A DNA stretch of 64,000 bases, from assembly GCA_016584495.1 (NCBI GenBank), contig WAID01000013.1, positions 558,001 to 622,000 on the forward strand. Direction: 5' to 3'. The stretch is from Celoporthe dispersa. Its lineage: Eukaryota; Ascomycota; Sordariomycetes; Diaporthales; Cryphonectriaceae. Under the pieces are notes generated by a model. That model saw only the letters and a program-made list of their open reading frames with translations, did not search any database and was not told the origin of the DNA. Positions 1 through 10,817 of this stretch are shown here, in pieces (the first letter of the stretch is position 1; each line of letters opens with the position of its first letter). A program made the position numbers and the translations under genes.

Positions 1-1174
1 GAGACCCTAGATGAGCTGGTCAAGAAGCGCAAGGTACCTCTCATAGCCGCCGGCCTGGCTGCTGCCGTCATGGGCGGATATGTGATGATGCTCGTCATGA
101 GCATGGCTGGTGGACCGTGTGACGGGCACTCGCACGACTGTACGCCGTCAGGGCGGCCGCTGGACCTGCGACAGGGCAAGATCTCAGCCCTCATGTTTGA
201 CAAGGACCTGAACAGGCCCGAGAGCCTGATGGGAATCAAGAAGCTGCGGAAGCTCATGGGTGGTCTCGCCAGGGGTCATGTCCTAGAGGTCGCCGTGGGC
301 ACAGGGCGGAATATCGAGTACTTCGACTGGGAGGAGATTCGCGCTTCCGCGCCTCCCGTGCCAACGCTGACGGAGGATGGCCAGGAGATCGTCGCGGAGA
401 CGAAGACTCCCCAGCAGCTGGAGAGGGAGAGGGTGGCCAGGAGGGTCGAGATGGGAAAGAGGGGCCTGATACTACCTGGTGATGAGACCCCAGAGGTAGT
501 AAGCTATACGGGTGTTGATGTCTCCACGGACGTGTTGGAGGTCGCCTGGAACAAGCTGAGGAAAGCCGTACCGGACCTGGTCCCCCGGCGGCGGCGGAAG
601 TCGACAGAGGAGCTCGAGGCGGAGCGGCAGCAGCGGCAGACCGCCGCGAGAGCACAACCTCCCGCGAGCAGTGGAGACGAGGTCCTGGCAGCGAACCTTG
701 GCCAGGGGCGCATCCGTCTCTACAGATCCGACGCGCAGCTGCATCTCCCCCTCACCTCCCGCAATGACTTCTCACGACGGCGCCAGGGCGCTCCCCGCCC
801 CGCCTCACTACGATACCATACTGCAGAACTTTGGTCTCTGCAGCGTCTCGGACCCCCACAGGCTGCTCGCCAACATGGCTGCAGCGCTGCGACCTGATAC
901 CGGCCGCATATACCTGCTGGAGCACGGGCGGGGTTCCTATGGCTGGCTCAACAGCCTTCTGGACAAGTTCGCCCCGTCGCACTTTGAGAGATACGGGTGC
1001 TGGTGGAATAGAGACATCGAGGAGATCGTCAGGGGTGCTGAGAAGGATGTCCCGGGGCTGGAGGTGGTGAGGATCCACAGACCGCTATGGCTGCAGGGTG
1101 GGACAATGCTATGGGTCGAACTGAGGCTGAATCCAGACAAGGCCACGCCCAGGAGCAGCGGCAGGTCTGACTGA
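1..1174 (+). CDS. OMS1-like methyltransferase, 5' partial, with a frame break
   Basis: Class I SAM-dependent methyltransferase of the UbiE/Methyltransf_11 type, closest in layout to yeast OMS1, a protein anchored in the mitochondrial inner membrane; the substrate is unknown. The frame is open to base 1, so the true start lies outside the window. Near the left edge a hydrophobic segment (IAAGLAAAVMGGYVMMLV) looks like a membrane anchor. Motif I (LEVAVGTGRNIEYF) is encoded near 285-325, a TGVDVS motif near 510, and the C-terminal part (FGLCSVSDP, LLEHGRG, RYGCWWNRDIE) near 830-1020. The first two thirds are in frame 1 and the last third in frame 2. No plausible intron connects them; dropping one C from the C4 run at 747-750 joins them smoothly. 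Stop TGA is at 1172-1174. The family is clear; the OMS1 assignment is by architecture and is less sure. Confidence 0.72.
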
Positions 1175-2164
1175 GCGAGACGAGAGCGACCGAACAAGGT
1201 AGACGGCCAGCCGGTACCTCTTGGAAAGACGGGCCGTGCCTCCTCGTCAACCAGGCATCTACCCGTTGTAAACGGTGTTGAGGCTATAAATAAGAAGGGC
1301 CTCCACGCCTTGTGTTTCCTGACGCGGCTGTCGTACCCCCTCGCTGTTGTGTCATCTTCACCGTGTCTGGGGTCTTCTTACTCAGAGCAGGATGAATGAT
1401 TTACAGAGGCACGCCCCCTCTGGAAGAACCACTATAAATCCAGCCGAGCTCACATACTATCGTTGTTGTGAGAACTTCAGCCCAAGTAGCCTTGCTCCAG
1501 TGGAGATTGGCTCGAAATCCGCAGTGGTTGGTGCCCTGTGACGCGTACAAAAACTTCCTTCTTATCTCGCGGAAAGATGTAAAGCACGACGCAATGACAG
1601 AGCCTAGCTAAAGCCTGGCCGGATTCGCTCTTTAGTGGGACACAAGCGACCATCACGAGATTGATTGAGGGGCCGGGTAGCTGCTGCCACTTCTGCAGGG
1701 TGCCGGTGGGAGCCTAGTGTTAATGAAACCGCATCTATTGCTTCTTCGAATGGAAATCTTTCGTCTTGTATAGAAGCATGAGTTAGGAATTAGGATGCGT
1801 TGGGGGGGGGGGGGAAACTATATTAAGGACTCCTTCGCCCGACTGGATCCAGCTCGAGATGGCATCTTCATCACAGTCGCCTTAGTTGTCCCTTCCCTCC
1901 TGAATGGGTCGCTCTCCTCGGTTCCTGCCCTGAAAGTCCAATCACGATCACACCCCTCTTTTCTGTCGGTCTGCTCTCTACTCTTCCTCTTCGTCACTCC
2001 CTTCCCAAACAAGGGGAAAGGGTAAGAAAAAGAAGAAAAAAACACCGGTGTCAGGTCAGATTTCTGGTCTACAAACTGCAAACGCAAACCAACAGAGGGT
2101 GTCTCTGTTTGTTTGAAGACGCCCTGGGCCTACCACCTCAGCCTCTCTTCCAGCCTCTTCTCTC

Positions 2165-2300
2165 TATCCTCCTCTTCTCTCTATCCTCCTCTTCTCTCTA
2201 TCCTCCTCTTCTCTCTATCCTCCTCTTCTCTCTATCCTCCTCTTCTCTCTATCCTCCTCTTCTCTCTATCCTCCTCTTCTTTCTATCCTCCTCGTTTCTC
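2165..2300. repeat. 17-bp tandem repeat, 8 copies
   Basis: A 17-bp pyrimidine unit (TATCCTCCTCTTCTCTC) repeats with exact period; TATCC occurs at 2165, 2182, 2199, 2216, 2233, 2250, 2267 and 2284. The first seven copies are nearly identical and the last is degenerate. It sits 300-430 bp upstream of the mannosyl-3-phosphoglycerate synthase start, probably in its promoter or 5' leader. Confidence 0.9.
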
Positions 2301-2449
2301 TTCATCACCTTCCTACTCTTGTAGGTCACCGTCGTCTTCGTCGTTCTTGTTGAGGCTGGGCTGCCTCCTTCAACGTCTTCCTCACACTGCTCGTCTCATA
2401 CAATTCAATATCATATCGATTGATATCTTGCATCCGTCTCCCGACACAC

Positions 2450-2500
2450 CAGACACCACCAGACACCACCAGACACCACCAAACACCACCAAACACAAAC
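2450..2500. repeat. 10-bp CA-rich tandem repeat in the leader
   Basis: About five copies of a 10-bp unit (AGACACCACC, later AAACACCACC) are followed by irregular CAAACG/CAACAAACG repeats up to the start codon at 2601. Unstructured CA-rich leaders like this are common upstream of expressed fungal genes. Confidence 0.75.
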
Positions 2501-2600
2501 GAATAAAAGCAAACAGACACCAAAAAAACATCAACAAACGCCCACAAACGCTCACAAACACCAACAAACACCAACAAACGCCCACAAACGCAAACACAAC

Positions 2601-4517
2601 ATGCGTCTCACCACGTCTACGTCCAGTGCCCGCGTTGGTAGCGTCGAGATCCGCGGGGTGCAGCATGTGCTCGAGCTGGAAGCCCTTGATACGTCCTCTG
2701 AGACTACCCCGAATGCCCCCAAGGGCTCTCATCACCACGTGTTGTCTTCCGCCATGAGCCAGTCTGTCTCTCCAGAGGACCTGCACGCGGTCCAGTCACG
2801 CACCGCCATCGTCGTCCCCTGCAAAGACGAGTCTCTCGACCGCATCCACGGCGTCTGGGCCGCCATTCCATCCAGCAGCCTGATCATCCTGGTCTCTGCG
2901 TCTGAGGCGGACGCTTATGTCCAGGAGCGCACCAAGCTGGCAGACTTCTGCCGGCTGACCAGGCGCAACGCAATCGCAATCCATCAACAAGATCCCGCGG
3001 TAGCCGCGGCCTTGCGCGCGGTGGGCCTGTCCAAGCTGCTGAATATCGAAGGCGACGGGCTGGTACACAGGGGCAAGGGGGAGGCGTTGGCCATCGGCAT
3101 TGCTCTGGCTGCTACCGCACGAGGGCCTGCCGGCACACGAGGCGTTGGCCAACGTACTGGAGAGGACACCCGCAGTGTTCCTGTATATTACAAGTACATC
3201 GGCTTTGTGGACGCAGACAACTTCGTCCCGGGCAGCGTGCAGGAGTACTGCCGTGCCTTCAGCGCGGGACTACACCTCGCACAGGCCGAGGACTCCATGG
3301 TGCGCATCAGCTGGGCCAGCAAGCCCAAGGTCCACAACGGCAAGCTCGAGTTCAAGCAGTCAGGTCGAAGCAGCGAGATCGTGAACTGGTGGCTCAACAG
3401 GTTGTTGGAGAAGATGGGTGCGAACATCGAGACCGGTGGTGATGACAATCGGGAGGCGGAGGCACCTGGCCTCATCTGCACCGGCAACGCGGGCGAGCAT
3501 GCCATGACCATATCCTTGGCCCTCAAGCTTCGCGTGGCCAGTGGATACGCCATCGAGCCTTTCCACTTTCTGGACATATTCGAGCGCTTTGCGGGATGGC
3601 AGGACGCCAGTGCGATGCGCAAGGTGGACCTGAGGGACGAGACGGTCGACTCGAGCCCCAGCACCTTGCCCACGCCAGCTACCGACGGGACACAGCCATT
3701 CGAATCGCCCGAGTCCTTCTCGCCGCTGCCCTCGCCAGCCCAGTCCCTGGCAGATGGTTCTCCTGCCCTGTCGGCATGGGACGGCTTAACCTGGTCAACC
3801 TCACCATCTGTCCGCTCTACCAGTCTGGGCAGCGTTCCGGCGGATCAGAGACTACCTCCGTCCATCACCAGCCTCACCAGCCAGCAGTCCGGCCAGGCGA
3901 CAGTGGTACAGGCGCATACGCCCAACAATATGACCCCTCCCAGGTCTCCTGCCCCTACCGCCCAACAATTTAAACCAGCGGTGCAGATCCTCCAGATCCG
4001 CACCATCAACCCACACTTCCACGACAACAAGGGCGAGGCCCACGTCGCACGCATGTGGAAGCAAGGCCTCTCTGCCATCTACCACTCCCCAGTCACCAGC
4101 ACTGATGCGCTCACCCAGTACTGTGAGGATCTGAGAACCGCCATCTTCTGCGGTGGCGACGGCGACGGCATGCCTAACAAGCCCGCGCCGCCATCCTCTA
4201 GCGGCGTCTCGGCGGCGTCAGACCCTCCTCGGTGCGCAGATGACAGCAGGAAGCATGCTGCCGTCATCACAGCTGCTAACCAGCAGCCCGAGAGATGTCG
4301 CATCTACCCGCCTGTGGGTGATATGGATCTGCTCGAGCTGAGGGAGAGGCTGGAGGGCCAGGAGGGAACCTCTTGGTGGAGTGGGACGGAGCCGGCCGGC
4401 GTCGCTAGGCTCGGCTTCGACCCGGTGTACGTGCTTAGTCTCGATCCAGTCAACCCAGAGAGGCTTCCCGAGGGGGACGGCGACGGGTTCAAGGCCGATG
4501 CGGACCAAGACCGATAA
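2601..4517 (+). CDS. Mannosyl-3-phosphoglycerate synthase (GT55), with a disordered insert
   Basis: Transfers mannose from GDP-mannose to 3-phosphoglycerate, the first step of mannosylglycerate (compatible solute) synthesis; expected to be cytosolic. Single exon of 638 codons. Residues about 68-76 (TAIVVPCKDE) start the GT-A fold. The DxD-type metal site is GFVDADNF (about 201-208). Family motifs follow: YYKYIGFVDADN, GNAGEHAM (295-302), IEPFHFLDIFERF (318-330) and INPHFHDNKGE (469-479). A Ser/Pro/Thr-rich insert (about 343-460) separates the last two, and a further tail of about 120 residues follows position 515, so the protein is clearly longer than the usual family member of roughly 400-500 residues. 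The start was chosen because the ATG directly follows the CA-rich leader. No phosphatase for the second step is visible nearby. The family call is strong; activity is inferred. Confidence 0.88.
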   Translation: MRLTTSTSSARVGSVEIRGVQHVLELEALDTSSETTPNAPKGSHHHVLSSAMSQSVSPEDLHAVQSRTAIVVPCKDESLDRIHGVWAAIPSSSLIILVSASEADAYVQERTKLADFCRLTRRNAIAIHQQDPAVAAALRAVGLSKLLNIEGDGLVHRGKGEALAIGIALAATARGPAGTRGVGQRTGEDTRSVPVYYKYIGFVDADNFVPGSVQEYCRAFSAGLHLAQAEDSMVRISWASKPKVHNGKLEFKQSGRSSEIVNWWLNRLLEKMGANIETGGDDNREAEAPGLICTGNAGEHAMTISLALKLRVASGYAIEPFHFLDIFERFAGWQDASAMRKVDLRDETVDSSPSTLPTPATDGTQPFESPESFSPLPSPAQSLADGSPALSAWDGLTWSTSPSVRSTSLGSVPADQRLPPSITSLTSQQSGQATVVQAHTPNNMTPPRSPAPTAQQFKPAVQILQIRTINPHFHDNKGEAHVARMWKQGLSAIYHSPVTSTDALTQYCEDLRTAIFCGGDGDGMPNKPAPPSSSGVSAASDPPRCADDSRKHAAVITAANQQPERCRIYPPVGDMDLLELRERLEGQEGTSWWSGTEPAGVARLGFDPVYVLSLDPVNPERLPEGDGDGFKADADQDR

Positions 4518-7500
4518 GCACGCCGTGTTGGTCACCACGTTTCCTCGGCGACTAATTCAAGGGAAACACCGTGAAGACCGGACCAGCTGGCCTCCCCATC
4601 CACTCTTTTCACATTCACACAACACACTGGCTTGACCCTCCCTGGCTCTAGGGCCAATGCAAGCAGCACATACTAGGAGCAAATCTGCCTCGACCACAAC
4701 ATGATTTGAACACTTGGGTGTGAGAATAGAGAATGGCAGAGAGAATCTGAGATAAAGAGACATACAATCAAGACATCGTTAAGAAAAAGAATAGAAAGAA
4801 AGAAAAAAGGGCATAATCCAAATAATACACCAAAAACCGGAAAGAAATGGCACACAATGGCAGGATGAAGATGAAGCCCTAGCTAGACTGAAGTCTCCAG
4901 GTCTTGTATGCCTATAATCACATTGCTGTTGGTAGCAGATAGCTTCTTAAACGACATATTTCTCAGCATCAGAAAACCAACCACACTGGCTGGGCAGTTG
5001 ATCCGAGAATGAATGAATACCCTCGCAGGGAATGGGACAAGGAGTGACAGAATCAAGTGTGCTGCTGGCCTGGTGGTGTTTACCTTTTCAAGTAGACATT
5101 TCCTGGCATATTACATTGTTATACTGCGTATACTCCGGGGTCATCTACACAGTACATACTGATCAGCTTACCACATGGAGAGGGTAAGGGGAGAAGACCA
5201 TGAGCTCTCCCTATATCCACACAGCCACTCCACATTGGAAGAGCCAGACCACAAGGCAAAGAAAGCCCCTGCGGCCAGCTTTTCAATGCGGACTTTTTGT
5301 CTTTATTCGTTGTTTTTTTCTCTCGCTTTCTATGCCTCCCTCCCTCTGTCCCACCTAAACCCCTCTTCTCCTTCCCCTCCTCTACTATCTTTGTTTTTTC
5401 TTTTCTTTTTTCTTCTTGCCTTTTCCTCCACAGGGGATACTACAATGCATTACCCCTCCTCTTCCTCCACCACTCATCTGTTGTTTTGTTGTTCTCAAAC
5501 AACCCCTCTCCCCCTCCTTTCCTCCTCCACACACCCCTCCTCCTCCTCCTCCCCCCCCCCAGAAAAACCAATCAAAAAAAAACACCAAACCCCACCGCCT
5601 TGCATCCCGCACCAGAAGACAAGAAAAGCCCAGAACCAGACAAAACAAAAAAAAAAACAAGCCACACACAAAAGCCTGGACCCGCAAGGTGGATGGCCTG
5701 CGGGGCAGGTGCAGCCCCCCCTCCGAGCTGAGGGTCGCCCCTCTTGCCTGCATTGCATTGCATGAGGAGGGGCGGGGAGGGTATTGTGGATCTTGAATGT
5801 GTTGTTCGTGCGTCTTGTTGTTTTTGTTTATCTCTGGAGGGTTTGTTTTTTTCCCTTCTTTGTCTTTCTCTGTCTTGAATTGAGGGGTATTTTTTTGTTG
5901 GGTTGTCTCGTGTTTCGTTCTGGATCTCAGGGCCCATCCAATTGATCGGCCTGCATCGTGTTGTTGATCTGCCTTGGTACATACATCGTGCCTCACTGTA
6001 AGTAGGGTACGTGACTATGTAGCAACAACGGAGGCAGTGTACAGGTGGCAACTGCGCAGGTAAACAATCCACGTACACTGTTGTTCATCCCGGCTATCAA
6101 TGTTGCTGGACAACACAGGTCGCCTAGGTCGGCACAACACAATCACCGCTCGCGCTTCCTCATGCGTCCGTGCTGTGCTGTCCTCCTAGTGACGAGATGA
6201 GGTGGACAAGGCCTTTGCGCCCCCCCCCCCCCACCCGCAACACATACCTACACCAAAGGTCTTGACCCGAGTAGGGCACGAGTCAGCAAGGAGGGCAAGC
6301 CTCTCTCGGGAGTTGTCTCGTCTAATTAGTTACGTACATACATCCGACTCTGTCTCTCTCTCTTTCTGTGTGTGTCTGTGTGTGTGTGCCGTCCCTCTCC
6401 TCTATTCCCACCGAGACAAATTTTGAACACAGAAGGCGAGGGAGTAGTTGGGATGTCTGGTGCTCACCAGCGAGGAAGAAACCGCAGTACCCCTTCGTTC
6501 CCCCCCCCCCCCCGCCTCTCTCTTGATAGGCCAATTGCAAACCTGTGGGTGCACAAGAGGGAGAGGAGGTCCCCACTCACAGTGTTGCCAGCCCGGGGTC
6601 CCGGACCCTTCCCCTCGCCCACCGCGCGCAGAGCTCCCCAAATATCAACAACAAAGTACCCAGTCTGTAGTAGAGCTCTCCATCCATCCTCCTTTACATT
6701 TGTCCATGTGAAATTCCCAGGTCCCGGTAAAGTGCCGCCAATCATTCATAACGAAAAGAAGAAAAAAACCAAAACCAAACCAAACCAACAATGTCCCAGC
6801 TCAGCTCTGGCGCCGGCGCCGAGCAGGAGGGAGGAGGCAAGAGGGGGAGGAGGGCTGTGGGCTGAGGGTTTTGCTGTGATCGACCTCGCGGCGTCTTTTT
6901 TTTCCTTTTTAGTGGGAACACTGGGGAACCTGTCGACTGACGTGGATGCAGTATCTTGGATCGCCTCCCTCTCTCCTCTTTTTTTTTTTTTGGTTCAATG
7001 GCAGGAAGATCGGTAGAAAAGAAAGAAGAAGAAAGAAGAAGAAAGAAGAAAAAAAAACGGATCTTGCAGTATGGGTGTTTTTTTCCTTCTTTTCTTTTAA
7101 GGTTTGGTTGCTACATGAAGCTGCAGAGGAGAAGCCTGCAGCAGAGCGCAAGGTAGGCCAAGGTTCGCCGAGATTGAGACGTGGTCCGCCGGAGCCAAAT
7201 CCCATCATCGAGCTAGAATCGTGTCATGTCATGTGGGTGGAGCCGATGCGAGTCCTGGGAAGACCTTCCGTAGTACTGTAGTAGCCGGTCACTGCCGGTG
7301 GTGGGCTGGTCCATGACCCTCTCTCTCTCTCTCTGTCTGGGCTGCGCGGGTGTCACAGGCTGGACGGCTGAACCTCCAGAGATGCTCAGGTTGAGAATCC
7401 ATGACCAGCGGGTTCACAGGGCAGACGGGAGGATCGTCAGGGCATCTTGTGTGTAGAGGGAGAAGAATTTCTTGTATCATTTTCCGTAGATCCCAGCCTG

Positions 7501-7943
7501 TAACCATTTTCCGGACAAACCCAGACGCTAGTTATCTTGAAATGAAGCTCTTATTTTTTTTCTTTTGGCCATGCCCCCTTTTTTGGTCCGCCAGCCGTCC
7601 AGCGCCGCCCCCACTCCCACCCCTCTCCCCTTCTTCTTCCGCCAAGATCAAAGAGCCCCAAACCTCCAGAAACATATATACGTCTAGTCTGGTCAGGACA
7701 CTTCTAGTCGTTCAAATTCTTTTTCTCGTATAATTGTACAGGATACAGGGTGGCACTGTCCCAGGTCTTCTTCTGGTGGCCGGTTCTGGGTGTTGTACCT
7801 TTCGGTCGTGGTGGTCGTGGTGGTTGGTGGTGGTGGGACGGCGTCAGGAAGGTAGCTGGTGTGATGGGCAGGCAGGCAGGCAGATAGCGTAAAGTCGTAC
7901 TACCGCTGGTCTGCTGTGGACACATCTCCCTGCAGGCTCGTCC
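4518..7943. other. Intergenic region, no gene recognised
   Basis: About 3.4 kb dominated by strand-asymmetric low complexity: pyrimidine tracts (5290-5570), A-rich tracts (5570-5660), C runs at 6220-6232 (13 C) and 6500-6513 (14 C), and purine tracts (7010-7060). Open frames on both strands are compositionally biased and carry no domain. It lies between the 3' ends of two convergent genes, so long 3' UTRs or a lineage-specific non-coding RNA are possible, but nothing supports either. Confidence 0.5.
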
Positions 7944-9406
7944 CTAGTAGTCGCACAGCATCTCGTTGAGCTCAGCAAGGCTGACCGTCTCGGGGTTCCG
8001 GATGTCGAGGTAGCTGTCTAGCGAGGGCCACACCCCGTCTGGCTTCTCTTCTTTCTTGATGTCGACGGAATAGAAGGGCCGGATTGCCGGGCTGGCGAGG
8101 AGACTGCCGAGGACGGCCGTTGCAGGCGCGAGAGCAGCTGGCGCCGGGGCAGCAGCCGGGGCGGCGGCCCTCTCGCCGAACAGGGTCTCGTACTTGGCGT
8201 GGTCGTCCGCCGCATCCATTGTCGGGACCGCAGCAGGCTCTGCCCGGCTGTTGAGGAACTCGCCGCTCAGCTTGCGCCTCTGCAGGCCGTCGGCCGTCTG
8301 TGTGAACTCCTTCTCGTCCTTCTCGAGCGGTGGCTCGGCCCTCTCTGTACCTGTGCCGCGAGGGCAAGCACCGAGTGACGGCCCGAGTACGACCCGATGG
8401 GTGTCCCGGGCATGGGGATATCATCATCCATGTCGTCAAGCTCCGGCGCGGACAGGTCGACCTCGGGCGACGGGCTGAGCTCGCGCCTCCTCTCGTCGTC
8501 GTCAGGGTCCGAGCCCGACGAGGCGCTGGGGGTCGGGAGCTCGCGCGCCTTGGAGGCGGGGAGCACGGGCTCGGGGAGGGGCTGGTGGGGGACTGTCGTG
8601 AGGTAGAAGTATGTCCTGCGCGGGTGGACGTTCTCGAGCTCCTTGGCCAGCGGGCAGGGGTTCTTTGCGCTCCAGCCGGAGCGCTTGAGGTAGCCGGAGA
8701 GCCGGGAGGAGATGATGGCGCACGGGTTGGCAGACCTGTGGTGGGGGGGGAAGCGTCAGCACAAGAGAGGGAGGGAGGGGGGGGGACAGGGCAAGCTGCC
8801 GGGGAGGCGGGGATGATGCATACTGCTGCACGATCTTGACCTGCTTCATCAGGATAGCAGCGAGGTCCCTCACGATGTGAGGGCGGTTGCGCGTGGCCTG
8901 CAGCTGGGCGATGACGGCCCTGACGATGTCGTCGTCGATGGCTGCCAGGTCGATGGCGGCCTCGCAGGCGGCCTCGTCGTCGGAGTCGTGCATGACCTCG
9001 GAGGCAGCGCGCGTGCGGTGTTTTGGCGAGGGCGGGGGGTGTTTGCGTCTGTCTGGCGGCGCTTGGGCGCGGGCGCCGAGCGGTCGCCCTCAGCAGCGGC
9101 GTGCGAGCTGGCGTGCGAGCGCTTTATCTTCCTGGACGAGGCCTGTGCGGGGGCGTCGGTAGCGTGGGCCTCAGGCTGGGCCTTGGTAGGCACGAGATCG
9201 GCAGGGCTGCGCGGGGAGAAGGTTGGGGAGGAGGTGGTTGATGATGTCGTCGAGACGGCGCTATGGCTCGCGCTGGCCGCTGAGGATGCGCTTGGGGAGT
9301 GCCGGTTTGCGATGGCGGCCGCAGCTGCCCTTGCTGCGTTGCTCACAGGCACGTGGATGCCCAGCGAGGGAAGGGACAGCGACTTGCGACGGGTATTGTA
9401 CGGCAT
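7944..9406 (-). CDS. GDS1-like winged-helix protein, two frame breaks
   Basis: Fungal protein with the winged-helix domain found in yeast GDS1; probably nuclear and regulatory, molecular role unknown. The ATG at 9406 gives MPYNTRRKSLSLPSLGIHVP, followed by Ala/Ser-rich and basic sequence. The winged-helix region begins with DDDIVRAVIAQLQA and ILMKQVKIVQQ (about 8930-8824), crosses an intron (8823-8736, GTATGC...CACAG) and continues with SANPCAIISSRLSGYLKRS and HPRRTYFYLTT. The C-terminal half is acidic and ends at 7944. Reading it through needs two one-base corrections: one C added to the C6 run (plus-strand G6, 9034-9039) and one G added to the G3 run (plus-strand C3, 8339-8341). Corrected length is about 458 codons. 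The domain is fairly sure, the function is not. Confidence 0.7.
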
Positions 9407-10772
9407 GTTGGAGGCAGCGGCGGAGGGAGGACGCAGGACGGAGATAGTTCAACGGGGTTGTCTTCTTGTGAGGAACTCTTGTGACCTCGAGTGTATGGTC
9501 TTGAATCTTTTTTTTCTCTCTTTCTTTCTTCCTTCCTTCTTCTTCCTTCTCTCTTTTCTTCAAGCAGTGGCGGCAGGCGACAGCAGCAAGAATAGGCGAC
9601 AGGATCAAGACGTTCAGACACACGCGCCAAGTTATACAGGTTGTTTGGGACGATGTCGCCGGGGGAACGTTCGATGTTCCTTTTTTTTTTTTGTTACTTT
9701 TCTTTTCTAAAGAGAAGATGGAGAAAAAAAAAAGATGGCGCAGGGAATATCTGGTGTTGCTGTTGGTGATGGATTTGCTGGTGATGGTACAAGGCGGTGA
9801 TGGTACAGTAGAGTCAGACAGTACGAAATAAAAATCGAGAGGTGGTACCTGAGTAAAGGGAGGTCGATGGATGGATGGATGGGGATGGTTTGGAACGAGG
9901 AAAATGTCGGGGAGTAGAAAGGGGGGGGGGGAAGGTGTCAGGTAGCGACGAGAATTGGTGGCGGGCGTTGCTTGAGAAAGCTCGCGCGGCTGTAGAGGCA
10001 GGTTGTACAGTAGACGTTGCGAGAGGTACCGTCTCTGCAGGCGGTGGCGTGCAGGGTACATGAGTGGCTGAGAGGCAGACACCTGAGACGAGAGACAGAC
10101 AGGCTACTGTAGGCTTAACCGGGGGGCCTGCACAAACCCTGGACAGGGACATGCGGCGCTTGGCCTGGGCGGGCGGAGGAATGAATGCAGAGTGAGCTGC
10201 AGCACAAGCACCACTACCACCACCCTAAGCTTGTGCAGAGACCAACGTCTGGCCTGACCCTTGGCTATCCCTGCCATCGCTAGCCCTAGCGCAGCATTTC
10301 TATCCCTGCCGTCGCCCCGCCGGTGACTCCACCCCCTACTCAATCAGGCCTGGCGTGAAAGAGAAAGGGAAAAAAAAAAAAAGAGATCAACAAAAACCTC
10401 TTTTCTGTCTGACGTTACACGATCCGACCCCACTCCCCTCGCAACCCGCAACCTCTCATGCAGCATGAAATGCATCATCGTGGAAAAGGCGGTAAAAAAA
10501 CCCCCCCCAACCAGTTCATCGCCAACATTTATCTCAGCGGTACAGCATCGTAGATGGATGGGGGTCGATCAACGCACTACGTCCAGAGTCATGAACTCAA
10601 CTCGATCCAGGCTATACCAGAAGCAAACCCCGTCGACCATAGTATGGGGGCCTATCCTGTCTGCCTGTTAGGCCTGTCTGTCTTGTCTCTTGGAAGAAGA
10701 AGATGCTGCAGCTACATGTTACTGCGGTGCATACGACACACCAGCCACCCCTCCCCTTTCTCTCACCCGAGG

Positions 10773-10817
<45 letters not shown>

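Larger units (their letters stand above)
1175..2600. other. Intergenic region and CA/CT-rich leader of the next gene
   Basis: No gene seen. The tract holds a 13-base G run (1802-1814), pyrimidine-rich sequence, a 17-bp tandem repeat (listed separately), and from about 2440 a CA-rich stretch running up to the ATG at 2601. The last part is typical of a fungal 5' leader. Short open frames here are low-complexity and have no codon signature. Confidence 0.6.

Noticed and set aside
2165..2300. Regular repeats resembling a CRISPR array
   Set aside because: The units are contiguous with no spacers, low-complexity pyrimidine, and the genome is eukaryotic.
5175..6078. Overlapping open frames of 120-200 codons on both strands
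   Set aside because: They consist of translated homopolymer and pyrimidine or purine tracts, with no coding signature.
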